DNA of 21,443 nt. Origin: JBBQVS01 sp038211295. Its GTDB lineage: Bacteria > Chloroflexota > Ktedonobacteria > Ktedonobacterales > Ktedonobacteraceae. Of the stretch, positions 15,230 through 21,443 are shown in pieces (positions within the stretch are counted from its first letter, which is position 1; every line of letters starts with the position of its first letter). The stretch lies in the NCBI GenBank assembly GCA_038211295.1, contig JBBQVS010000072.1, forward strand, positions 1-21,443. The letters run 5' to 3'. Both the position numbers and the translations under genes were made by a program. The notes under the pieces were generated by a model, which was not told the origin of the DNA, made no database searches, and saw nothing but the letters and a program-made list of their open reading frames with translations.

Positions 15230-15265
15230 AGACGCAAAAGCCGCGCTTGTATGGCTTTTGCGTCT
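15230..15265. terminator. Hairpin between convergent hutU and FHA genes
   Basis: Arms AGACGCAAAAGCC (15230-15242) and 15253-15265 pair perfectly over 13 bp, and the stem continues with one bulge (GAACA/TGTTC). It lies 24 nt after hutU and 13 nt from the stop of the convergent FHA gene, so it probably ends both transcripts. T-tracts are weak on both sides. Confidence 0.6.
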
Positions 15266-15278
15266 CTGTTCCGTTCAA

Positions 15279-16214
15279 CTACTTGCGTGGTATCTGGTTA
15301 TTGATTTTCCATTCGCCGTTTTCCTGAATAAGCTGGTAATCATTAATACCATTTACGTTGATGTTGGTGGTAAATGACATGACGCCACGCCCCAGTGTGC
15401 CATCGTCGCTGGTATCGCTCACACTACAATTTGTTACATGTGTAATGGTAAACGCGGAGGCAAATTGCGCCTCCGATTCCTGACTCTGAATAGCACGCGA
15501 GAATTGATTGTACGCAGTCTGGTAATCGCCGGTTTTGAGCGCGTTACAGTAGGATGTGAGCGTCTTCTCCGGTGTCGAGCGCGTCAGATTGTATACCACA
15601 CTGAAAAACACACATAGCAATAAGAGACCACCGATGACTGAGCCAAGAATGATGAAAAGCGTTCGGTTACTTTTCTTTGGTGGCACGGCGGGCGGATAGT
15701 TGTACGGCTGTCCAGCAGGCGGAACATACCCGCCGACAGGGGGTACATATGACGGAGCAGGTGGCGCATAGGATGGAGCCGGTGGTGTGTAAGCGGGAGC
15801 GGGTGGCGGATAGTTTTGTGGCTCCGAGCCATACGTGGTGCTCGCGGACTGCGGGGCGACGATGGTTGGATCATATTTAGGAGCAGCATTGCTGCCATTA
15901 TCATACACAGTTGGCTCTACTTGCGGCGTGCCGCTCTCCTCATATGTGAAACGCGTATCACCAATACGGATGGTGTCACTCGCATTGAGTTGACGCGGCT
16001 CATTTTTAGAGAGCTGTTGCTCATTGACAAACGTTCCGTTAGTGCTACTAAGATCGGTGAGTGTGTACCCGTTCTCACTGGCACGAATTTCAGCGTGGTG
16101 TGACGATGCCTTCGTGTCACTTAGCACGAGCGCGTTGTCTGGCACACGCCCAATCGTCAGGCCACTGGCAGAAAGAGCGAGACGCCCGAAGGGGCCATTG
16201 AGTGATGCGTCCAA
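15279..16214 (-). CDS. FHA-domain membrane protein with proline-rich linker, TTG start
   Basis: 311 residues. The N-terminal FHA domain (about residues 1-95) has the phosphothreonine-binding landmarks GR (22-23, LTIGRVPDN), SSHHAE (37-42) and STNGTF. Residues 135-180 are a Pro/Tyr linker built of PPAPxYxPPAPSY repeats. One transmembrane helix spans about 185-208 (LFIILGSVIGGLLLLCVFFS). The outer C-terminal part (about 215-311) resembles small NTF2/DUF4878-like domains (TPEKTLTSYCNALKTGDYQT; WKINNQIP). It may link Ser/Thr kinase signalling to the cell surface; no kinase is in the window. There is no in-frame ATG: TTG 16214 follows GGAGG by 8 nt, and the TTG at 16229 overlaps that site. A stop lies shortly upstream in this frame. 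Confidence 0.88.
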   Translation of the reverse strand: MDASLNGPFGRLALSASGLTIGRVPDNALVLSDTKASSHHAEIRASENGYTLTDLSSTNGTFVNEQQLSKNEPRQLNASDTIRIGDTRFTYEESGTPQVEPTVYDNGSNAAPKYDPTIVAPQSASTTYGSEPQNYPPPAPAYTPPAPSYAPPAPSYVPPVGGYVPPAGQPYNYPPAVPPKKSNRTLFIILGSVIGGLLLLCVFFSVVYNLTRSTPEKTLTSYCNALKTGDYQTAYNQFSRAIQSQESEAQFASAFTITHVTNCSVSDTSDDGTLGRGVMSFTTNINVNGINDYQLIQENGEWKINNQIPRK

Positions 16215-16401
16215 AGAAGTTTCCTCCAAACTCTGTGTTTCGGCTTATTTGAGTCTATCATGATATCAACGCCTTGTCTATTATCTTCTAGGATGGCAGC
16301 AGCGTTTGCCCTCATCATAAGAATAAGGCGTATTGGGGTCTTGCTGCATGGCATAGTGTCCTTCTGGAAAGAGGATAGAAGTCAACGGCCCAAATAAAGG
16401 C

Positions 16402-16430
16402 TTGTCAGTGACTTTGAGATCGTGCATACT
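16402..16430 (+). promoter_or_regulatory. Candidate promoter of the ABC exporter operon
   Basis: -35 TTGTCA (16402-16407, 5 of 6), a 17-bp spacer and -10 CATACT (16425-16430, 4 of 6). Start near 16437, a leader of about 90 nt. The remaining part of 16215-16401 has no gene I accept; a TATCATGATA palindrome lies near 16256. Confidence 0.4.
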
Positions 16431-16526
16431 TGAACCTGGGCCAGCATCGCAACTCTCCTGTTGATGAAACGTATAACGCGTAGGAACAAACGCAAGCAGA
16501 AGAACTAGTATAAAAAGGAGACTGTA

Positions 16527-17624
16527 GTGGACGATAACTCTCCCCAGTATGATAGTAACACGATTATAAGCACGAGCCGATTGACAAAAGCTTTTGGCAA
16601 CCTGGTCGCGGTCAACGATCTGCATCTACAGGTGATGCGCGGCGATGTATTTGGCTTTCTTGGGCCGAACGGTTCCGGCAAAACAACGACGATTCGTATG
16701 TTGCTCGGCTTGATTCGCCCAACAGCAGGACGGGCAATTATTTTTGGCATGGACAACGCCTATCAGCTTCCTGCCATTCTACAACGCATCGGGGCGATTG
16801 TGGAAATGCCCATTTTCTACCCCTATCTCTCTGGACTGGATAATCTGCGCGTGATTGCCGCCGCGTCGGGTATGGTCTCTGGCCCCGCCAATGATCGGCG
16901 ACTCGCGGAAGTGCTGGAAATCGTCGAGTTGCGTACCTATGAGAAGCTAGCCTACCGTAAGTATTCGCTGGGCATGAAGCAACGCCTGGGCATCGCGGCG
17001 GCCCTCTTGACCGACCCGGAACTGGTGCTACTCGATGAACCAACCAATGGCCTCGATCCGGCGGGCGTCTTTGAGATTCGCCAGCTTATTCAACGGCTCT
17101 CATCTCTTGGCAAAACCATCTTCATCTCAAGCCACATTCTCTACGAAATACAACAGGTCTGCAACCGCGTCGCGATTCTGCAAAAAGGCAATCTTGTCAA
17201 ACAGGGCAATGTGGATGACCTGATGAAAAGAAGCGAGCAGATCGAGATTCGCCTGAACCGCGAAGACGAAACGCTGTACGCGCAAAAGGTTTTACAGCAG
17301 GCACAGGAGCAAGAAGCGACCTGGATTACGCAGGTACATATTCAACGCAACCGCCAAAACCAGTCGTTGCTCTTAGTCGATGCTCCCGTAGCACGTTCGG
17401 CGGAAGTCAACGCGTTGCTCGCGCGGCAAAGCCTGTACGCGGCGGAGCTGCACCCACGAGAGGGAAGCCTGGAAGAGGTCTTCTTGCAACTCACAGGTCA
17501 GACAGCTCAGAACGGAGCAGGGCAGCATGGCGGCATGGTCGCGCTCGCCAATCCTGTGCAACCAGTCCAACAACATATGATGTCCACTCCTGAAGTTCCC
17601 AACGGAAAGCGAGACACAGTATGA
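16527..17624 (+). CDS. ABC-2 type exporter ATPase subunit (BcrA-like)
   Basis: 365 residues. Walker A GPNGSGKT (46-53), Walker B LVLLDEP (167-172, Asp170 and Glu171), H-loop SSH with His203, and signature YSLGMKQRLGIA (146-157), an LSGGQ variant common in the BcrA/DrrA group. The Q-loop position carries Glu93 (IVEMPIFYPYLSG), also typical of this group. Residues about 240-330 form an accessory C-terminal region, followed by a Gln/Pro-rich tail. It powers export by the permease encoded next. The start is GTG: AAGGAG is 6 nt upstream and no in-frame ATG serves better. The last four bases overlap the permease start (ATGA). The substrate (drug, peptide or lipid) is unknown. Confidence 0.95.
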   Translation: MDDNSPQYDSNTIISTSRLTKAFGNLVAVNDLHLQVMRGDVFGFLGPNGSGKTTTIRMLLGLIRPTAGRAIIFGMDNAYQLPAILQRIGAIVEMPIFYPYLSGLDNLRVIAAASGMVSGPANDRRLAEVLEIVELRTYEKLAYRKYSLGMKQRLGIAAALLTDPELVLLDEPTNGLDPAGVFEIRQLIQRLSSLGKTIFISSHILYEIQQVCNRVAILQKGNLVKQGNVDDLMKRSEQIEIRLNREDETLYAQKVLQQAQEQEATWITQVHIQRNRQNQSLLLVDAPVARSAEVNALLARQSLYAAELHPREGSLEEVFLQLTGQTAQNGAGQHGGMVALANPVQPVQQHMMSTPEVPNGKRDTV

Positions 17625-18697
17625 GTACGTTTCCTACGACACCAGAGCAACCCATGCCAGCGCAGGCACGAACAGCTACCGTTATTATGGGCCGACAGGA
17701 CTTCTTGAGCGTGCTGTTGCGTTTGACCGGAACAGAGCTGTACAAGTTACGACGCCGCGCGATGTCAAAGGTGCTTGGTATCATCGGCGTGTCGTTGATG
17801 ATTCTTGTCTTTTTGCTGATTTCAATTGGTGAATTGTTTACTCTTAGTAATCCAGCACCTCTGCCACCACAATGCTCACAGATAAGCAATCCACAGGGGC
17901 CAAACAATCCCAACGGAGTGCCATGCCTCGATCATTCTCCGACACAAGCGGAGATTGCGACGGCAGATCAAACAAAGCAGGATCAGATACGCGCGTTATC
18001 TTCACCGCTTCGTTTGCCATTTTCGCTGTATGTCGCGGTACAAGTGCTGAATATCGTTGGCCTGGTTCTACTGGTTATCGTCGCGGGTACGATTGTTGGC
18101 GGTGAATATAGCGTGGGAACAATCCGCTTGATGTCCACACGTGGCCCGACACGCGTACAGTATCTGCTCGCGAAAGTGGGCGCGATTCTTTTCTGCATTG
18201 TTGTTGGCTTCATCTTCATTGTCCTTATCGGTCTGGTTGTGGGCGCGTTGCTCAACCTGGTTTCAGGTGTGCCAACCGATACAGCTTTTGTGAGCAATGG
18301 CGGTATCGGTCACATGCTCCTCTACGCACTTCTGGCAATGTTGGGCCTGTTCGTGTACAGTTCCCTCGCGCTCTTCCTGGGAACGGCAGGACGCGCGACG
18401 GCGGCGGGAGTCGCAGGTGCGCTCGTTTGGTGGGTGCTTGAGAGTGTGCTAGGCACAGTGCTGGTACTCGTCTCATTTGTTGTCAAGGGGCCTGTTGGCG
18501 ACTTTCTCAAAGCAATACCGGACTACTTCATTAGTAATAATGTTGCCGCGTTGCTGCAAAATCAGAGCCAGTATTTCGTGGGCTTTCCCGCGAGTCACCT
18601 GTCCAACCTGCACGCGCTTCTTGTGCTACTGGTCTACCTGGTGCTGTTTCTTGGCCTCGCGGTCTTCGCCAGCATTCGGCGCGATATAACGAACTAG
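17621..18697 (+). CDS. ABC-2 type permease subunit
   Basis: 358 residues, six predicted membrane spans at about 52-70, 138-160, 185-212, 231-255, 262-288 and 325-347. A large loop between spans 1 and 2 (about 71-135) contains two Cys (85 and 102) that could pair outside the membrane. The conserved ABC-2 segment GEYSVGTIRLMSTRGPTRVQ (161-180) follows span 2 and is the usual contact zone with the ATPase. ATG 17621 overlaps the stop of the ATPase gene, so the two are translationally coupled and form one exporter. The upstream 45 residues are cytoplasmic. Substrate unknown. The stop is followed 7 nt later by queG, suggesting read-through into it. Confidence 0.93.
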   Translation: MSTFPTTPEQPMPAQARTATVIMGRQDFLSVLLRLTGTELYKLRRRAMSKVLGIIGVSLMILVFLLISIGELFTLSNPAPLPPQCSQISNPQGPNNPNGVPCLDHSPTQAEIATADQTKQDQIRALSSPLRLPFSLYVAVQVLNIVGLVLLVIVAGTIVGGEYSVGTIRLMSTRGPTRVQYLLAKVGAILFCIVVGFIFIVLIGLVVGALLNLVSGVPTDTAFVSNGGIGHMLLYALLAMLGLFVYSSLALFLGTAGRATAAGVAGALVWWVLESVLGTVLVLVSFVVKGPVGDFLKAIPDYFISNNVAALLQNQSQYFVGFPASHLSNLHALLVLLVYLVLFLGLAVFASIRRDITN

Positions 18698-18704
18698 CGG
18701 CACC

Positions 18705-19916
18705 ATGTTAAATACGCTTACCATTAAAGAGTATGCCTACTCGCTCGGCTTCGATAGCGCACGCATCACCACGGCAGACGCGTTTCCCGAAGCCGAGCGC
18801 GTCATCAAAGAACGTATCGCACAGGGGCGCATGGATGGCCTACCCTGGTTCACGGCGGAACGCGCTGATGTATCCTGCCACCCTGATGCGCTACTACCAG
18901 AGGCAAAGTCGATTATCTCGCTGGCAATGACCTATCTTGTGCCAGAAACAGCAGACGCGGACGGGGAAGCAGAGGATGACCAAGGTATGCCGCGTGGACG
19001 CATTTCACGCTATGCGTGGGGCGATGACTACCACGAGGTTATTAAGCCGAAACTACAACAATTCGCCGACTGGCTGCGGACTTACGCACGCGACGAGATG
19101 AGCGACACTGTAGAGACGCGCCTGTTTGTCGATACGGGCCGCATGGTTGACCGTGCTGTGGCGCAACGGGCGGGTCTTGGCTGGTATGGCAAAAATACGA
19201 ATATTCTGACAAAGGGCTGGGGATCGTGGGTCTTTCTGGCGGAGATAGTCACAAATCTACCGCTCGCGAGTGATACGCCCCTCAAAGCGAATTGTGGCAG
19301 TTGTGAGCTATGTCTGCACGCCTGCCCCACAAACGCGCTCCCCAACGCATACGAGTTGGATACGCCGCGCTGCATCTCGTTTCTTACCATTGAGCTACGC
19401 GGGAGCATTCCCCTGGAATTGCGCCCATTGATGGGCAATCTCATCTTTGGCTGTGATATCTGTCAGGAAGTGTGTCCCGTCAACAAAGTCGCGGAGAAGC
19501 GGTTGGGACTCCAGAGCGGCGCACAGTTTCAGCATCAGGTCGCGTTTCACCCGCGTGCGACTCTCAAAGGCAAGGGCAACCCCGATCTGATTCCGCTGCT
19601 CGCGCTCACAGAGGAAGAGTTTCGCGAACGCTTCCGGCGTAGCCCGATCAAGCGTACAAAGCGGCGTGGTCTGCTCCGCAACGTCTGTGTCGCGCTAGGC
19701 AATAGCGGCGACATACGAGCTGTTCCCGCCCTGATTACCGCGTTACACGACGATGAGCCATTAATTCGTGGTCACGCAGCTTGGGCGTTGGGACAACTCG
19801 GCGGCTCGGCAGCACAACACGCACTCTACGCCGCCGCGATACAAGAAAAAGATAACGAGGTACAGAAAGAACTAGCCTACGCGCTCGAATGCACGGAAAA
19901 GAAAACACCGAAATAG
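18705..19916 (+). CDS. queG: Epoxyqueuosine reductase
   Basis: 403 residues. Catalyses the last step of queuosine synthesis, reducing epoxyqueuosine in tRNA anticodons (Gln-, Asp-, Asn-, His- and Tyr-type tRNAs with GUN anticodons) with a cobalamin and two [4Fe-4S] clusters. Fe-S ligands are seen as CGSCELCLHACP (C197, C200, C203, C207) and CDICQEVCP (C250, C253, C257). The family block ETRLFVDTGRMVDRAVAQRAGLGWYGKNT contains the active-site Asp143. The C-terminal 90 residues form HEAT-like repeats (IRAVPALITALHDDEPLIRG), as in tRNA-binding QueG. It has no good ribosome site and starts 7 nt after the permease stop, so it may be translationally coupled. No other queuosine gene is present. Its stop lies at the edge of a hairpin. 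Confidence 0.96.
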   Translation: MLNTLTIKEYAYSLGFDSARITTADAFPEAERVIKERIAQGRMDGLPWFTAERADVSCHPDALLPEAKSIISLAMTYLVPETADADGEAEDDQGMPRGRISRYAWGDDYHEVIKPKLQQFADWLRTYARDEMSDTVETRLFVDTGRMVDRAVAQRAGLGWYGKNTNILTKGWGSWVFLAEIVTNLPLASDTPLKANCGSCELCLHACPTNALPNAYELDTPRCISFLTIELRGSIPLELRPLMGNLIFGCDICQEVCPVNKVAEKRLGLQSGAQFQHQVAFHPRATLKGKGNPDLIPLLALTEEEFRERFRRSPIKRTKRRGLLRNVCVALGNSGDIRAVPALITALHDDEPLIRGHAAWALGQLGGSAAQHALYAAAIQEKDNEVQKELAYALECTEKKTPK

Positions 19917-19975
19917 TGACAGCAAGGGATGTAGGGGAGACTCTTGCAGTCTCCCCTACATCCCTTGCTGTCACT
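19915..19975. terminator. 28-bp perfect hairpin covering stop codons of two convergent genes
   Basis: Arms 19915-19942 and 19948-19975 are exact reverse complements over 28 bp with a 5-nt loop. The queG stop TAG (19914-19916) lies at the left foot, and the TGA of the convergent XRE gene (19973-19971) lies in the right arm. It can only be a shared bidirectional terminator or 3'-protecting element. Its core GTAGGGGAGACTCTTGC nearly matches the minus strand of the hairpin at 5009-5037. Confidence 0.8.
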
Positions 19976-20183
19976 TTGTGATATTTAGCCCTTCGATACT
20001 ATCAATATCTATTGGCTGACGCAAATGCTCCTCAATCACGCGCACCAATTTTACAACCGTCACGCGCGTTGTCGCTTTGCCGTTGCCTATCCGAATGATG
20101 GTCGCAACATCGACCCCGCTTTTATCCGCCAGCTCTTTTTTCCTGAGTCCCGCCTCCGTAATAAGGCTGTTGAGTGTCGCCAT
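19971..20183 (-). CDS. Small XRE-family HTH protein
   Basis: 70 residues. Residues 3-55 fit a Cro/CI HTH: LITEAGLRKKELADKSGVDV, then recognition helix ATIIRIGNGKATTR and TVVKLVRVIEEHL. The tail RQPIDIDSIEGLNI resembles the tail of the HTH protein at 20757 (GRQIRFEEIRGIRI), so the two may be related. GAGGGGAAAGG precedes ATG 20183. It is convergent with queG and sits at the left end of an AT-rich patch. No ligand or catalytic domain. A regulator of accessory or element genes is the likeliest role; the target is unknown. Confidence 0.82.
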   Translation of the reverse strand: MATLNSLITEAGLRKKELADKSGVDVATIIRIGNGKATTRVTVVKLVRVIEEHLRQPIDIDSIEGLNITK

Positions 20184-20311
20184 GGCCTTTCCCCTCTACT
20201 ACATTATTTTACTCTTTATTACTAAACATAATAGCTATAAATAATGCGTAGTTGTGACTAATTTACTGCAATTATACTACTTTTTTAATATTTTTTATAA
20301 AAGTACATACT

Positions 20312-20524
20312 TTATTTATGCTGGTCTTCATCACGCTCAAAAAGGTCGGCTAATTCTACCCCAAGAGCTTTTGCCAACTGCTCAAGCGTTCCCGTATTTG
20401 CTGTTGAGTCTGGATTTTGCCAGAGTTTCTTAACAGTAGAGAAAGAAACATCAGACCTTCTTGAGAGGGTAGACATGTTAAAGCCCTTCGCTTCGCCAAT
20501 TTCTCTGACTCGTAGCCTTGCCAT
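20312..20524 (-). CDS. Small XRE-family HTH protein, Cro/CI-like
   Basis: 70 residues. The HTH at about 4-63 reads RVREIGEAKGFNMSTLSRRS, then recognition helix DVSFSTVKKLWQNP, then LEQLAKALGVELADLFERD. This is the compact single-domain repressor type common in phages and conjugative elements. AGAGG lies 6 nt before ATG 20524. It is divergent from the HTH gene at 20757 across a 230-bp AT-rich region full of TAGTAT-type half-sites, a layout like a repressor/antirepressor switch. The switch idea is inference. The intervals 20184-20311 and 20525-20756 contain no gene. Confidence 0.85.
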   Translation of the reverse strand: MARLRVREIGEAKGFNMSTLSRRSDVSFSTVKKLWQNPDSTANTGTLEQLAKALGVELADLFERDEDQHK

Positions 20525-20584
20525 ACTATACCTCTCTTATGTTTTGTTTTCCGCTCTATTGTAGCAGTATTCTTACTCAAAGGG

Positions 20585-20718
20585 TAGTATGTATTTTATG
20601 TCAAGTTTCTCATAGTAATATAGGTGAACTAGTAACAAAGTAATACTATTTTTGTCTTATTGCAATTCGTAGAATTTTGTGGTACTATCAATAAAAGCTT
20701 AGTATATTTATACTAAGC
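20585..20718. promoter_or_regulatory. AT-rich divergent control region with repeated TAGTAT half-sites and a 22-bp palindrome
   Basis: Between the divergent HTH genes, TAGTAT/ATACTA hexamers occur at 20585-20590, 20643-20648, 20700-20705 and 20710-20715. A palindrome of two 10-bp perfect arms, GCTTAGTATA (20697-20706) and TATACTAAGC (20709-20718), lies 39 bp before ATG 20757. A further ATACTA at 20274-20279 lies in the gap before the other XRE gene. The region is far AT-richer than its neighbours, so chance hexamers are possible; the palindrome is not easily chance. Probable operator cluster. Confidence 0.45.
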
Positions 20719-20756
20719 AATTAGAAAATATAAATTAAAGAGGAACAAGAACCATT

Positions 20757-21038
20757 ATGCACACCGATGACACCATGCCCCTGCACCTCATGGGAGGCGA
20801 CGTGCGCCCGACCTTCAAGCAGTTTCGCCAGTGCTACAACGCCAGTTGCGAAACCATCGCCCAGCACGCCCACATCCACCCCGTTTTTGTCAAGCGTCTG
20901 GAGAGCGGCACCCGCGTGGAGGCGTACCTGGCCCTGCGCGTTTTTACGACCCTCTCTCACTATGCAGGGCGACAGATACGTTTCGAGGAGATACGCGGTA
21001 TCCGCATCAAAGGCCCCGATGGGGTCAAACGCTATTAG
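20757..21038 (+). CDS. HTH-like accessory protein, 93 residues
   Basis: Residues about 16-70 look like an XRE-type HTH: FKQFRQCYNASCETIAQHAH, then recognition helix IHPVFVKRLESGTRVE and YLALRVFTTLSHYAG. The tail GRQIRFEEIRGIRI then KGPDGVKRY resembles the end of the small XRE protein at 19971. It is GC-rich in a way its AT-rich upstream region is not. AGAGGA lies about 12 nt before ATG 20757, a little far; no better start is seen. A 20-bp gap separates it from the next gene, so they form an operon. I infer a DNA-binding regulator of a mobile or accessory locus. It is not matched to a named family. Confidence 0.75.
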   Translation: MHTDDTMPLHLMGGDVRPTFKQFRQCYNASCETIAQHAHIHPVFVKRLESGTRVEAYLALRVFTTLSHYAGRQIRFEEIRGIRIKGPDGVKRY

Positions 21039-21058
21039 TGGAAAGAAAGGAGAACGTC

Positions 21059-21443
21059 ATGATGCAGAAAGAGAATAGAAGCGAGGTTGCGTGTCTACGC
21101 GAGCGCATCGAGCTAGAATGTCAGGCCGTGCGCCGCATGTTCGACCAACCCGCCAGCGTCGCCTCCCACGACTCGATAGAGGCCCGATACCGCAACCTGA
21201 ACGGCCTCAAGGAGTCCCTCATTCCGCTTGTGGGCGGCACTCAAGCGATGGAAGTGGTGATAGATATTTATATGGAGATTGTCGATACGCCAGAAACCGC
21301 TCGCCCTGTCCATCCTGTCCCACGTGCGAAGGTGACACAACCCCTGCCCGACCTGCCCGACGACCCGCCCCCGACGGGCCTCACAGGTCTGTGTCTGGTG
21401 ATCTACGGAGTGGTCAATGACCGTGAGAAATGCGAGATGCTGC
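21059..21443 (+). CDS. Unrecognised protein, 3' end outside window
   Basis: 128 codons are visible before the window ends, with no stop. The N-terminal 75 residues look helical and charged (ENRSEVACLRERIELECQAV, ARYRNLNGLKESLIPLVGG, AMEVVIDIYMEIVD), perhaps a coiled or helical-bundle domain. A Pro/Asp-rich linker (about 80-107) follows, then a hydrophobic strand LCLVIYGVVNDREKC. AAGGAG lies 6 nt before ATG 21059, with a second ATG adjacent. It is 20 bp downstream of the HTH gene, so likely cotranscribed. I do not recognise the family and propose no function. C-terminus unknown. Confidence 0.7.
   Translation, partial: MMQKENRSEVACLRERIELECQAVRRMFDQPASVASHDSIEARYRNLNGLKESLIPLVGGTQAMEVVIDIYMEIVDTPETARPVHPVPRAKVTQPLPDLPDDPPPTGLTGLCLVIYGVVNDREKCEML

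Noticed and set aside
15710..15810. Tandem GC-rich repeats that could be taken for a direct-repeat array
   Set aside because: They are explained by the PPAPxY repeats of the FHA protein's linker.
16281..16520. Minus-strand open frame with a hydrophobic stretch (LLFILVLLLAFVP) then a Cys/Pro-rich tail ending CCHPRR, in the gap between the FHA and ABC genes
   Set aside because: No ATG, GTG or TTG start with a ribosome site at a useful position, and the hydrophobic stretch is the complement of the ABC gene's purine-rich ribosome site. It could be a small exported protein but I cannot support it.

Overview
The window looks like chromosomal DNA of a mid-GC, Gram-positive-like environmental bacterium. 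The best guess is a Chloroflexota of the Ktedonobacteria type. This is an inference from the combination of YIP1 and FHA membrane proteins with Pro/Tyr-rich tails, a sigma factor gene followed by a DUF4367-like gene, a lipoprotein with a DUF4352-like domain, a sedolisin (S53) peptidase, and GGGGAGAC-type hairpins at gene ends. No marker gene such as rRNA is present to prove it. No tRNA, rRNA, CRISPR array or intact transposase was seen.

Region 1 (1-4940): a 3'-truncated 4-hydroxyphenylpyruvate dioxygenase on the minus strand, then a divergent YIP1-type membrane protein, an orphan CoxG/SRPBCC protein, and a minus-strand pair of a TetR regulator and an FAD-dependent aromatic-type monooxygenase. 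The monooxygenase is probably the TetR target. Region 2 (5009-8611): a small XRE regulator, a decayed coding region with no intact reading frame, an ECF sigma factor with a structured leader overlapping a DUF4367-like membrane protein (a probable sigma/anti-sigma pair), and a DUF4352-like lipoprotein. Region 3 (8734-12014): a secreted sedolisin without the usual long prodomain, and a GltD-like flavoprotein fused to a C-terminal 2x[4Fe-4S] ferredoxin domain.

Region 4 (12274-16214): a CPG2-like M20 peptidase divergent from urocanate hydratase (histidine degradation), then an FHA-domain membrane protein whose start must be TTG. Region 5 (16527-19916): an ABC-2 exporter pair (ATPase and permease with ATGA overlap) followed by epoxyqueuosine reductase QueG. 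Region 6 (19971-21443): an AT-rich regulatory patch with three small HTH genes and the start of an unrecognised gene. The divergent HTH genes with clustered TAGTAT/ATACTA half-sites resemble the control region of a mobile or accessory element, so this may be the left edge of an island.

The most distinctive non-coding signal is a set of long, mostly perfect inverted repeats at 3' gene ends. Three of them share a GGGAGAC core, and one overlaps the stop codons of two convergent genes. The accessory right edge, the decayed gene near 5.5 kb and the ECF leader are the places where something undescribed is most likely. Nothing in the window amounts to a clearly novel multi-gene system.
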